From assembly GCA_018136815.1 (NCBI GenBank), contig CM030936.1:6384005-6448004 (forward strand): a stretch of 64,000 bases of DNA. Reading direction: 5' to 3'. Position 1 is the stretch's first letter; every line of letters begins with the position of its first letter. Shown here piece after piece: positions 12,017 through 22,379 of the stretch. The position numbers and the translations under genes are program-made. The notes beneath the pieces were generated by a model that had not been told where the DNA came from, did not search any database, and was given only the letters and a program-made list of their open reading frames with translations. The DNA comes from Isochrysis galbana. Lineage: Eukaryota > Haptophyta > Isochrysidales > Isochrysidaceae.

Positions 12017-12541
12017 TCACAAGTATGTGACGCTCGACGCCCCAAACAGCTCTGAGATGCGTTCGGTGACGCAGGCAGTGTGCCGCGCACGATACCCAAC
12101 ACCCGTGACTCCGAGCTTCCGCGCCACCGTCGTGTAAAAAAAGGAGCGCCGGTACTTCTTCTGCTTCAGCGACCATGCATGTGGTGCGTACGACTGGATG
12201 TGGGGACCAGCACATGACTGCTTGTCCGGCTTGCCTCCACGTCTACGATAGCGGCCGTCGCGCCACAGGGCGGTGCACACGGCAACATGACCCGCCTTCT
12301 GTGCACTCTCCTGCACCTCAGGCTCCTTGTGCTGGCACAGCAGGCACAGCACAACCGTCGTGCGCGGCTCTGCTGAACCAGACGCTTCGCCACGTACCAA
12401 CACCTGTTGCCCTACGAATATTGGGGGGGGCGACTTCGCCGATTGGGGCGGGGGCGCTGGTGGCCGAGGTCCGTGTGGTGTGTGGGCCGCCATCCTGTGC
12501 ATGCGTGCATACAGCATGCTGCAGTCGGGCTCCAGCAGCAT
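12017..12541 (-). CDS. Hypothetical basic protein, 174 residues
   Basis: A single open frame starts at an ATG at 12541 and ends at 12017. The N-terminal 40 residues are Pro-rich. A central part has paired cysteines (CLLCQHKEPEVQ) and the C-terminal half is basic and aromatic (GRYRRRGGKPDKQ, KQKKYRRSFFYTTVARKLG). I do not recognise the family. Its composition is more protein-like than the surrounding shadows, but an intron or a shifted start cannot be excluded. It points away from the ketosynthase gene's 5' end, and nothing in the context suggests a role. Confidence 0.35.
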   Translation of the reverse strand: MLLEPDCSMLYARMHRMAAHTPHGPRPPAPPPQSAKSPPPIFVGQQVLVRGEASGSAEPRTTVVLCLLCQHKEPEVQESAQKAGHVAVCTALWRDGRYRRRGGKPDKQSCAGPHIQSYAPHAWSLKQKKYRRSFFYTTVARKLGVTGVGYRARHTACVTERISELFGASSVTYL

Positions 12542-13149
12542 GGAGGCCGTACTGGCACTGGCTGCGCGGCCGCCCGCGCGCTACCGCGCGCTACTGGTCT
12601 TCACTAACCGTTTCGTCCGTTCATAAGATTTAGGTGGACAGCTTCCACACAGCCGCATTCCCCCATCTCAGTTTCCTCGTTTTTTCATGTGTTTTCTCCT
12701 TCTTATCATCCAACCATGCTGTGTCGGCTCTGGCGGGAGAGCCCCCCCCTCCTCCCCCGCCCCCCCCTCCCGCGGCCACCCGCCTACCACCTTAAGGATG
12801 TCCATGCAAACAAGGGCACGAGTGGCCCGCCATTCGATCCGCCATGGCAGCCGGACGGGCTTAGCACCAAATAGCAATCAATAGGTCTGTCTCAGAATGG
12901 TTTCAAATAGTACACGGAACTCCCACAGCCCCAACACCCTCAACATTCGGACCAGCCAGTCTGAAAGCCTGTACCAGCCTCCCCAAAACAGATTGCCTTT
13001 TGGCATGTATGTTGACTCGTTCGGACGAACGACGATGCCAATGTCTTCACCTGCGTCTCTTGTTTGGGCAAATGGCTTGGGTTTCATGCGAGTTGTCACC
13101 GAGGCGCACCCATGCACAACTAGCACCAATCACGTCCTCCCGGGTACCA
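12542..13149. other. Intergenic, no gene seen
   Basis: 3' flank of the ketosynthase gene. Only short unsupported frames are present, plus C-rich runs near 12745-12780. Confidence 0.5.
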
Positions 13150-15506
13150 TCAAACCCTAGCATAAAGCACGTAGGCCACCTGCGAGCCGAATCCGGCAGC
13201 AAAGTGCAGGGCATATTTTGCATCATGGTGGCCCCCGCGACTGAGGTTGAGTGCCCCGAGGGCCGGATCAGCCTCCTTGAAGTTGACCACGGGTGGCAGG
13301 AGGCCTTCACTGAGGGCGGCCACCGCTACGGCATCTTCGAAGCACACTCCCATTGCATGGCCCGTGATACCTTTGGTGTTTGTAATGAGGATCGAGGCAA
13401 CACTGGCGCCGAATGCCGACCGCAGAGATGCCATCTCCGCACCAGCGCAGCCCCCACCACGCGCATAGGTGCACGTCTCATGGCTTACGTAGAGCAGCGA
13501 CGATGCAAGCTCATCCCTTGTGATGGCATGGACAGTCTCCACTTGAACAAGCAATGATTCCAGCATGCGTGTCGCATGCAACGTGCCGATTGCTGACGCG
13601 TGAAAGGCAGAGTTGGCATGTAATGCTGCCAAAACCCTTGCCCGAGGGACGTGGTCATCCGCACATCTTGCCGTGCACACGCCTGCACAACCCGCCTTGC
13701 ATCTCCTAAGTGCAACATCGGTCTCCAGTACCATACCAACAGCGCCAGCACCGAGGATCATGCCATTTCGTTTGCGATCGAATGGGAGAGCCGCGTTTGC
13801 CACATCAGCTTGCGTCGAGGCGGCACCCAACGCAAGGAAACCCGTGCCAATCCAAGGCAAGAGGTGGGCAGAGGATGGGTTATCGGCAGAGATGACGACC
13901 ACACGGGAGCACTTACCAGCGCGCATCCAATCGCAGGCAAGGGCAATGGCGGCGGTGGTACCCGCACAGGCAGCATTGATATGCAAATTTGGTCCGCGAG
14001 CTGCGATGATCTCAGCAAGCTGTCAACCCGGGTCAAGGGAGGGAAGCGGAGGTGAGTCCAATGAACAAGTACACAGGAGAGCGGGGGGCGCGGGGGGGGG
14101 GCTACAGTGGATCGCATCCAGATGCACTTGGTAGACGAGGGGCTATGAGGCAACATGGGACACAGCAGCCCCCTCTCCCTACGCTCACGGTCGGCATGCA
14201 CCTGTGAATTGGCCATCACGAGCAGCTTGAACAGGAGTTTCCTGTTGAACTCATATGGTTCCTCTACATTGTGGTGCGTTGTGATGGCTCTAGCTCTCTG
14301 TCGCGAAATAATTTCATCCCCGCCCACCTTCAACTCCCCTTCTGCAGCTGCGACGGCAGTATACACAGTGCTCCCTGCTGCTTCGACGCGCTGTGGTTCC
14401 GGAGCGTGGTCTATCGGCGATTGCTCTGCACAACCACCTTGAGCAGCAAGCACGGCTTGTTTCATCTCGCGCACAGGCCCTCCTTCCTCGCCGAGCCTCT
14501 GAGCAAGAGCCTCAAGTTGATCCGCAAGGTCTGCACGCTGTCGCGCATCTGCGGCACGAATTTTCGCCTTCATGAAGCGACTGACTTCATCCACGAGCGA
14601 GTCGAGCGCGGGGAAGCTCGAGGCAAAGATCACGCCTGTCTCTGATGAGAGGCTCTCATGAAGCTGCCACGTGTGTTGATTGCTCCCGTTTTTGGTGGAA
14701 GTGCTGTCTATGGCCTCTGTGGATGCACAGGCAGCGGTGGCGGTAGACGGAGGTGCGGGGACGAGTCCAGCATCCTGAAGGGCCTGGAGCCCAGCGCCAA
14801 CTGCGAGAGCATAGGTCGTGTCGAGGGTTTCAACCATCTTGGAGTCGATGCCAAACTCGCCCGCCAAGTCAAACTCGCCAATGCGGGAAGCCAGCTGGAC
14901 CACCTCGTGGAGCGCGGAAAGCGGCCGCCGTAGGCGCTCCCCGGTAGCCCCCTTTCTGATCTGGACCACATTGCGGTCGAGCTGCGCACGCAACATCTCC
15001 GGAGGAAGATTCTCAATCATGTTCTTGCCATCGAAGAGGTCTACTATCGCCCGTGGATCAAAAACCTTGCGGTCGCTCCCACCATTTGGCAGGCCTAGGG
15101 AGATGCCACTCACGTAGATGTCACCGAGGTGCAGCCCCAAAGCCTTGATTCGCTGCACCAGAGCCAAGCTGGCGGGCGCCTCAGGCCACGAAGAGGAAGA
15201 GCTGGCCTCAGCTGCACCAGTCTCATCTCCCTTGCTGATGGCGTTGCTCGCCGTCGCCTCTGGTGCAGGCGGGCACGCTGTGACTGCTGTAGCGTCTGCG
15301 CGTCGGTTATGCGGCGTATGGGTTGGTTTGAGCGGCGGCCTCCATCCACGCAGCACCTTCCACATCCAGATCGCGAGGCAGACCCCGAGCAACCCACATC
15401 CAACGGTGCAAGTGGTTGCGAGCGGCGGCGGCAGTGCCGTTCGACTCCCCTCTCGGCCGTGGGCGGGCTCGCAGAGGGTGGGGTCAGCCTTCGAGGTCCC
15501 AGACAT
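13150..15506 (-). CDS. Membrane-anchored beta-ketoacyl synthase (stand-alone KS)
   Basis: Two exons (15506-14202 and 14019-13150) joined across a 182-base GT-AG intron give 724 residues. The splice restores the KS signature NSQ/LAEIIAARGPNLHINAAC. An N-terminal hydrophobic helix (TCTVGCGLLGVCLAIWMW, about residues 32-50) and a low-complexity linker precede the thiolase-fold domain. The expected triad is visible: nucleophile Cys453 in NAACAGTTAAIA, His615 in VSHETCTYARGGG (in place of the usual EAHGTGT), and His656 in NTKGITGHAMG. The family condenses acyl and malonyl units in fatty-acid or polyketide synthesis. No acyltransferase, ketoreductase or carrier domain is attached, so this resembles the single-domain KS proteins known from protists. 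The anchor suggests an ER or plastid membrane location (inference). Residues between the KS N-lobe and the Cys include a long charged insertion (about 275-420). Confidence 0.88.
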
Positions 15507-15895
15507 GGTTGGCTGCCCCCACTTGGACGTGTCGCGCCGTGCGCTGCGCGTGGGGATGAGCAGACGTCGAGAGGGATTGGGAGTGGGGAGGGGGGAGGGC
15601 GGGGGGGCTGAGAGAGAGGGAGCGCGCGGTTAAAGGGGGAAGGGGGGGGGGGAAGGAGAGGAGAGAGGAGAGGAGGAGAGAAGAGAGAAGGGCGGGGGAG
15701 AGAGGGGAGCGAGAGGAAGGGAGATGTGAGAAAGAAACGGACCGAAAAAGGAGAGGAGAGCGCGCGAGAGAGAGGGAGGAGAGAGAGAGAGAGGAGGGAG
15801 AGGGAGAGAAGAAGAGAGAATATAGCGAGGCCGGCGGCTAGCTGCAGCTAAGGAGACAAGGAGGAGGACAGAGAGAGTGGGAGGAGGAGCCTACG
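15507..15895. repeat. GA-rich low-complexity leader upstream of the ketosynthase gene
   Basis: From about 15590 to 15890 the plus strand is almost entirely G and A with imperfect GAGAG repeats. It probably includes the 5' UTR or promoter of the gene starting at 15506. No gene is seen. Confidence 0.7.
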
Positions 15896-16634
15896 ACTCT
15901 ACTACTACTCTACTACTACTCTACTCTACTCTACTCTACTCTACTCTACTCTACTCTACTCTACTCTACTCTGCTCTGCTCTGCTCTACTCTACTCTACT
16001 CTACTCTACTCTACTCTACTCTACTCTGCTCTACTCTGCTCTGCTCTGCTCTGCTCTCCTCTCCTCTACTCTACTCTACTCTACTCTACTCTACTCTACT
16101 CTACTCTACTCTACTCTGCTCTACTCTGCTCTCCTCTACTCTACTCTACTCTACCCCACTCTACTCTGCTCTACTCTGCTCTGCTCTACTCTACTCTACT
16201 CTACTCTTCTCTACTCTACTCTGCTCTGCTCTACTCTACTCTACTCTACTCTACTCTACTCTACTCTACTCTACTCTGCTCTACTCTGCTCTACTCTGCT
16301 CTGCTCTACTCTACTCTACTCCACTCTACTTTGCTCTACTCTGCTCTCCTCTCCTCTCCTCTACTCTACTCTACTCTACTCTACTCTACTCTACTCTACT
16401 CTACTCTACTCTACTCTACTCTCCTCTGCTCTGCTCTGCTCTGCTCTACTCTACTCTACTCTACTCTACTCTACTCTACTCTGCTCTACTCTACTCTGCT
16501 CTACTGCCTACTCTGCTCTACTCTACTCTCCTCTGCTCTACTCTGCTCTCCTCTACTCTACTCTACCCTACTCTACTCTACTCTACTCTCCTCTCCTCTA
16601 CTCTCCTCTACTCTACTCTACTCTACTCTGCTCT
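15896..16634. repeat. CTACT pentanucleotide array with CTGCT/CTCCT variants
   Basis: About 145 tandem 5-base units. The third base varies (A mainly, then G, then C), and the variants are clustered rather than random. The 277-codon open frame on the plus strand is an artefact of the 5-base unit. Confidence 0.97.
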
Positions 16635-17121
16635 GCCTCTTGGTCGGCCGGCGCGGTGGGGTGGGCGGAGAGAGAGGAGGGGAGCGTGGTGCGCTGCCCA
16701 ATCGTTTTAACGATAGTTGGGAACTGTTCAATTGTAATTGTGAGCACGTATCTTACACGAATATTCATGCCTACAGCCTTCAAATGGGCAGGAAGTACGA
16801 CAAACCTGGACCCTGGTGGTCTAGTCCCCTCCTTCCTCCTGCGTCACCAGGCGGCCGGCCAGATACGTGGCGGCGATGACGATGACAATGCGGTTGCGGA
16901 AATTATGAGACATAGGACTTCCGCGCGGTCCATCTAAGTTCGCACAAGCTCGCTCGCACCCAGCGTGGTGAAAGAACCGAGGCTCCACCCATTCAATCGG
17001 CCGCACTGGCCTCACCAGTTGACGTACTGCCGATCACACAGGATAACGCAGCATACACTGGATTGGAGAGGTCGTTCACTGCATCATGCAACACAATATG
17101 CACATTTCTTCCCCATGCACA
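16635..17121. other. Intergenic, no gene seen
   Basis: Unique sequence between the pentamer array and the 3' end of the methyltransferase gene. Confidence 0.5.
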
Positions 17122-18429
17122 TCACAAAACAACAGGTTCTTCTCTTGACCCTCCCTTTCGCTCATCATTCATACCACGGTCGACCTCGATCTGGTCTCGA
17201 GCCGACATGCTCTCCAGCAACACGACCTCAAAGTCGCTCTCGCTCTCATTCCAGGATGTGTGGACGCCATAATCCAGACCGCTTCGTCTCTGCGTCTCAA
17301 CCAGCATACTACCCCGGGGCGGTTTGGGAAGCGCAGCAACATTGTGAACAAGCACCACCAGAGTACCCGCTTGGGCGGGCCGGTATATGCGGGCGCCATC
17401 GCCCTTATCTTCTGTTTCCATCTCGTGTTTCTTTGAGTTCAAGCCACCATCGAGGTAGGCCTCGTGAACGCTTCCCACTTGGATGCCGGTTGACAATCCC
17501 GTTAAGCCCTGGACAGCTGAGGCGGCAGAGCAAGCTACCACATCCCCACTGCGACATTGATGACGGCTCCCCGGGCCCACGGCTTGGGTGAGCCGGCACA
17601 GAACGTACCACAGCCGATCTAGCCACCTCTCAAGTTGGAGAGCGGCGCCTATCACAGCGGCAAATGGGCCCATTGCAACGACCCTTTCAAGGTCGTCATC
17701 TGAATGCCAGTCGAAATTCTCTATCTGAACACGCCCTGCCACACCATTCAGCTGCGCATTTGCGGCGAGCAGAGCTAGACTGCTTCCTGCGCCATCGGTC
17801 GCAATCACGCGCACAGTCGAACCGCACACTTTGGCGAGCCCTATTGAGGGAGCCCCAACTCCGGCTCCAAGCTCGAGAATGGGCAGGCCGCTACGGCGCC
17901 AACGATGACACTGATCTGCGTCAGAGGCCCATTGGGCGAGCAGGAACCCGGCAGGCCATAACACAGTCGAGACATCAAATGGACGCAAGAATCCGTCCTG
18001 CTCTAGCCTGATTACGGACGGGGGATGCTCTCGGACAGGGGCCCAACCTCCGAGCGTGACACGCAGCGAGATATCACGCAGGGCCGGCAACCTCAGGACA
18101 GAGCGGCTCTGGTTGCCAACAGTGTGGCAGAGCCATGGGTCAAGCCGACTACCGGCACATTCTCCTTCGACCCGTCGGGAGGTCGCCGCGTGCCGCTCGT
18201 GAGCTCGCGAGATGATGTGGAGGCTGTCCTTAGTTGCAATCAGAGCGTCGAGCGCAGCCCGCCAGTCTGCTGCGCAAGAGCGGGCGCAGCGCTCGTCGAG
18301 CTGGGCCACCTCGGCAGCGACCCACCCAAGCGAGCTGCCCTCGACCACGCATTCGGCCAGAAATAGACGCCTGGCAGAGTACAGGTCGCCCTCCGCTAGC
18401 AGACGGAGAGCTGCAGACGGCGCTGGCAT
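17122..18429 (-). CDS. METTL21-type (Methyltransf_16) SAM-dependent methyltransferase
   Basis: A single exon of 435 residues. I chose the ATG at 18429 because the open frame further upstream lacks an ATG. The N-terminal ~120 residues are helical and unassigned. The family markers follow in order: a WPAG-containing helix at about 158-161 (STVLWPAGFLLAQW), SAM motif I ILELGAGVG at 184-192, the acidic ATDG strand end at about 210-213, and the post-motif FDW at about 239-241. The usual Asp/Glu-rich motif before the catalytic loop is replaced by AAVIGAALQLERW. Family members methylate lysines (some other residues) of chaperones and elongation factors; the substrate here is unknown. The C-terminal part has an insertion of about 90 residues that is Gly/Ser/charged, and an acidic tail. 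Confidence 0.8.
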   Translation of the reverse strand: MPAPSAALRLLAEGDLYSARRLFLAECVVEGSSLGWVAAEVAQLDERCARSCAADWRAALDALIATKDSLHIISRAHERHAATSRRVEGECAGSRLDPWLCHTVGNQSRSVLRLPALRDISLRVTLGGWAPVREHPPSVIRLEQDGFLRPFDVSTVLWPAGFLLAQWASDADQCHRWRRSGLPILELGAGVGAPSIGLAKVCGSTVRVIATDGAGSSLALLAANAQLNGVAGRVQIENFDWHSDDDLERVVAMGPFAAVIGAALQLERWLDRLWYVLCRLTQAVGPGSRHQCRSGDVVACSAASAVQGLTGLSTGIQVGSVHEAYLDGGLNSKKHEMETEDKGDGARIYRPAQAGTLVVLVHNVAALPKPPRGSMLVETQRRSGLDYGVHTSWNESESDFEVVLLESMSARDQIEVDRGMNDERKGGSREEPVVL

Positions 18430-19430
18430 CGCGAGCGGGAAGTCCTCGGGATGCAACTCTCTATCGCCTCGTCTACTTTTTAGTCTGTAGACTGTTCCTA
18501 GAGAGCTAGAGACTCCTATTTACGTACTCGTATCATGAACTTGCATTTCGCATTTCAAACATTTCTTCACACACAGACGGAAAGCTACGGGTCTGACTAG
18601 GGTCTGACTCTAGAGGCTTGAGCTTCGCAGATCGGCCCGCTTCCGCTTCGCAGAGGGGCAGCAAGCCTGATAGTGATAGTGCTAAGTGCTAAATCTAAAT
18701 CTTAAATCAGCTGCTACTCGCTACTCCCACTCCCACTCGCAATAACTATAAATTAGTAGGGCGGTCAAACAGGGCTTTTAACTTCTAAGGGTGAAAATTC
18801 ACTTAGTCAAGATTGAGGTTTTATCGCGAGATGTTAGGATATGCTACTGGAAATGGGTATATTAGGCAGAATCTAATGAGAAATATGCACATTTTCGACG
18901 CCATTCAACACACGGACACAAGAACGTTTTCGCGTTCGTGCGAAATCGGCGTCGACCACAAAAGTGCACCACAGGTCGCGCTATGCGACGCGCGCCTGCG
19001 TTCCCCGGGCACGGTTACCCCGGGCAGGCAGTACAGAGCCCTGCGCGGGCGCACCGCGTCGCCTGCGCCCTCCACCTCGCCCCTGCTGGGATCTACTCCT
19101 AGCCCCTCGCGCGCATGCAGTGCGCGGCAGGCCGCGAAGCGTCAAAATGACGGTGCTGCGCATGATGGGCTGCCCCATCACGCGCGGCACCGCCTCAGCA
19201 TGGTGGGAGGGGGTGCCTGCTGGCCTCCTGGCCGCGCAGACCCTCGCCAAAGCGCCAGAGCGGCCATAGGCCGCTTGCGAGGCCACTGGCAAGGCCAGCG
19301 ACCATCGATGCGGCCGCCATCGCGCGCCGCCGCAGGAGAAAAAGATCAACTTGATTATAGTTTTGCCAAATTATAGCCTTAGTAATTCTAATTTAGTCTT
19401 CATTTCACCAGTCCAAGACACAAGACACAT
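18430..19430. other. Intergenic, no supported gene
   Basis: AT-richer sequence to about 18960, then GC-rich. A 19-base string around 18756 (TAGGGCGGTCAAACAGGG) recurs near 57054. The frame at 18813-19376 shows no domain. Confidence 0.45.
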
Positions 19431-20430
19431 ATGAGCACAATACATGACCATCAGCATGCCCAAATACTTTTCATCGACGACGAGCTAGAGTCAGGAACAG
19501 AGACCGGACCGGCGGTGATCGAAGATTGTGCTTTCGAAAGGATCGACTCGAATTCAGAAAGGATCGAGCTAGCGAGCTCGTCGGTGGGCGATCGCCTAGA
19601 GTTCTTACTCGTCCACCGTCGCATTCGAGCTCTCTTTGCTTTAGGTGACGCTCTTGCCGCCAACCAGTCGGGCTGCATGCCGAACGTTGATGCGGCTTTG
19701 CGCGCGCAACATACTATCGCGGTGGGGTCTGAGATCTGCATGGCCTTCCCAGGGCACGGCTCCTATGTGGGCAAGATCATCAGCATCGATGCGGATGCAA
19801 TCCACTCTGAGTTGTACCCTGGACACACGCGCACGGCGTACACGGTCCATTACGCCGATGACGATACGACTGAGGACCTAGAGGTGGAAGAGGTCCGCCG
19901 GCTTCTTATTGTGCAAAATTTGCCCATGCGGAAGAAGCAGGCAGATGAGAAGCAGCGCGTACGCTGCCTGCTGGCACGGCATATCGACGCGTTCGCCCTC
20001 GACCCGAAGAACCCTCGGCACACGCACGTCATGGAGGTCGAGCTGCCTCTCCTCCCCGGCGCTACAGCCCACCGGCATGCTCCGTCCAAGATGGGCGACG
20101 AGGGCCGTGCCATCGTCGACAAGCACGTCGCCGAGATGGAGGCGGCAGGCATCATTCGTAAGTCCAATTCGCCATGGGCTTCGCGGGTTGTTCTCGTCGG
20201 CAAGAAAGACGGATCCGTTCGCTTCTGCGTCGACTATCGGGACACGAACTCGAAGCTTCGCATCTCGGACAGCCCTCTACCGCTCACCGTCGAGGCTATC
20301 GACCGTCTATCTCGAGGCCAAGGTTCTCGAGATTCTCTTTTCCTTTGTCTGCTCGATCTTGCCTCCGGCTTCTGGTGCCTGCCCATCAAGGAAGAGGACA
20401 AACCCATCACGGGTTGCAGCGTTGAGTCCT
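19431..20430 (+). pseudogene. Ty3/gypsy Pol fragment: Tudor-like domain plus N-terminal reverse transcriptase
   Basis: From an ATG at 19431 the frame stays open. Residues about 98-160 resemble a Tudor/chromatin-reader barrel (GSYVGKIISIDAD, YTVHYADDDTTEDLEVEEVRRL). The start of a Ty3/gypsy reverse transcriptase follows: KHVAEMEAAGIIRKSNSPWAS, VLVGKKDGSVRFCVDYRDTN and LLDLASGFWCLPIKEEDKPI. Homology stops abruptly near 20430, before the YxDD catalytic box, so the RT is incomplete and RNase H and integrase are missing. The open frame continues to 21008 through simple sequence. The remnant is a mobile-element relic; any function is unlikely. Confidence 0.85.
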
Positions 20431-20942
20431 GCGGTCTGCCGCGCCGGCCGCCGATTCTACACCTTATCGTCCGGACGGGTGTGGTACCCCCTGTCTCTTC
20501 GATCGTCGCGCACTATTCTTATAGTTCGTCGTTCGTCGTTCGTTTCTCGATTCTCGATTCTCGTCGTTCCGCGTTCTTATCGTTCTTCGTTTCTCGTTCT
20601 CGATTCTCGATTCTCGTCGTTCCGCGTTCTCATCGGTCCTCGATTGTTCGTAACTTCTCGGTGCGTCGCTCATCCCGTCTTCCGTCTTGGTTCGACGTTT
20701 GGCGCGCGGCTCTCCATCCATTCGGATTCATTATTTCATTCGCTCTTCGGATTTATTGTTATTGTTTCATTCGCTCTTCGGATTCATTGTTTCATTCGCT
20801 CTTCGGATTTATTCGCTCTTCGCTCTTCGCTCATTCGGTCTCGTTCAGGATTGCTCTTCTGCCTTTCTCGTGGCTTGTTCGGAGCTTTCCGCTCTCCGTT
20901 AGGTTCTCTTCTTTCCTCGCGGGACGCTCGATCCTAGCAGGG
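20431..20942. other. Low-complexity junction between gypsy RT remnant and LTR
   Basis: Contains TCGTT/CTCGATT-rich simple sequence and a tandem repeat of a unit like TTCATTCGCTCTTCGGATT at about 20725-20815. No gene is seen. Confidence 0.5.
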
Positions 20943-21530
20943 GGGTGTCGCATTCGCGAATCGACGCTCGTTAGGCTTCTCTTCGTCGTTCGGCATTTAT
21001 CGTTATAATTCTCTCGTTCTCGTTCTCGGTCAAAAGCTTCGCTTGGATGCATAGGATCTTGGGTTGTGGAGCGCCCTCTCTCTTTCTCTCGAAGAGAAGG
21101 GAAGTTTCCCCACCTTTCTCCCTCCTAGGCGCCTCGCGAATAGGTTTAATTCGCTATCTTCTCCGCGCTTCTCTATCTACTTCAGTGATTGCAATCAGGT
21201 TTAATTTGCAATCTCTTCACATCTCCCCCTTAGGCACACCGCATCTCTCTTGTCTTATTCGGTAGGTCTCTTGGAATCCTGTGCGGCAGGATTGCCCCTC
21301 GTTTCCGTTATGGTGCGATTCCCCTTCCAGACGGGATCGCCGACAGATCGCCTTCTGATCGTCGTCCGTCGTTGTCTGGCCGGAGTGTTTGGGTTTGATT
21401 TCAGTCGAGTTATGTGAGAAAGTCGTGGGGCGAGAGTCGGGGTGTTTTCCTGGGTGTCGTTGTCCGTCGTCCTATCGTCAGTCGTCATCCGTCGTCGCTC
21501 TCGCTCTCGTCGCTCTCGCTCTCGTAACAC
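20943..21530 (+). mobile_element. Probable LTR of a Ty3/gypsy element (right boundary approximate)
   Basis: A purine tract (CTAGCAGGGGGG) is followed by TGTCGCATTCGC, the expected polypurine tract plus LTR start. The same junction recurs at 38178-38202 with only about three changes in 25 bases, also after a Pol-like frame, which marks one family. A CA end near 21540 (after CGTAACACTCAGACCCTA) would close a TG...CA LTR of about 600 bases. Confidence 0.55.
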
Positions 21531-21639
21531 TCAGACCCTACAATCTCGCCTCGCCTCACCAGCCCCTGCCATCACAGCCCTCCTCACACTCGCCCTCGCC
21601 TCTCGCCGCTCGCTCGATGCCGCTTTCGCCGCCGTCCTC

Positions 21640-22280
21640 GCCCTCGCTCAAGCCCGCCTGCCCGCCTTCCTCTGCTGACGGGCCTCTGACGGATTGGAGG
21701 TTATGGATGGGACGTTCAAGAATGATACGTGTAAGAGCACTAGCGAGATTGCTGCCGGCATCGGAGCGTAGTTGCCGTGGGACTCCGTGCCGTGCGACAA
21801 CGTTAGCCATAAAAGCATCGAGTGCATCAGCGCTAGAGGGGTCACCGTTGAAGGGAACCGCTTCAATCCAGCGAGTGAGGGAGTCAATAAAGACCAGCAG
21901 CTTGTCATAGCCCTGGACGCCCTTGACAAAATCATGCGTCGGCGCCATCGACACCACGTCGCAGTAGACGACGTCGAATGGATAATGGCCGACTTGAGGG
22001 CCTTTAGGGTCCGTCGGCTTGCGGAAGGGTGGCTTGGCTAGAGTACATTCGTGGCACTGGCGCACGTGCGCTGACACGTCAGCGTTGAGACCAGGCCAGT
22101 AGTATCGGTCGCGAAGGAGGCGTGCCATGCGACTATCACCGAGGTGACACAGGTGATCATGAAAGGCCTCGAGGTAGGCGTCGCGCATGGACTTCGGCAC
22201 GTATAAGCATAAACGTTCCCCGCCGTCTCTCGTCGGGACCCGACGATAAAGGAGGCCGGACTGGAGCAGGCATCGCTTCG
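21640..22280 (-). pseudogene. Ty3/gypsy integrase fragment, opposite strand
   Basis: The minus-strand frame holds the H2C2 zinc-binding domain (HDHLCHLGDSRMARLLRDRY then HVRQCHEC) and the first part of the DDE core (FDVVYCDVVSMAP, FIDSLTRWIEAVPF and LRSDAGSN). It breaks off before the third catalytic residue, near 21645. It is convergent with the RT fragment at 19431, so the two pieces come from different copies or an inverted, deleted element. No intact gene. Confidence 0.85.
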
Positions 22281-22379
22281 ACTGAACGACAGCAAGGAGG
22301 GACCAAAGGCAGAGCAAGGCCCAAGGTGCAAAGGAGCGAAACAGGAGCGAGACAGGCCACAAAGGGGCGCAACGGCAAG

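Noticed and set aside
15877-16879. 277- and 182-codon Leu/Tyr/Ser frames
   Set aside because: Translation of the CTACT array.
19909-20937. 342-codon second-frame ORF over the gypsy fragment
   Set aside because: Out-of-frame shadow of the RT frame.
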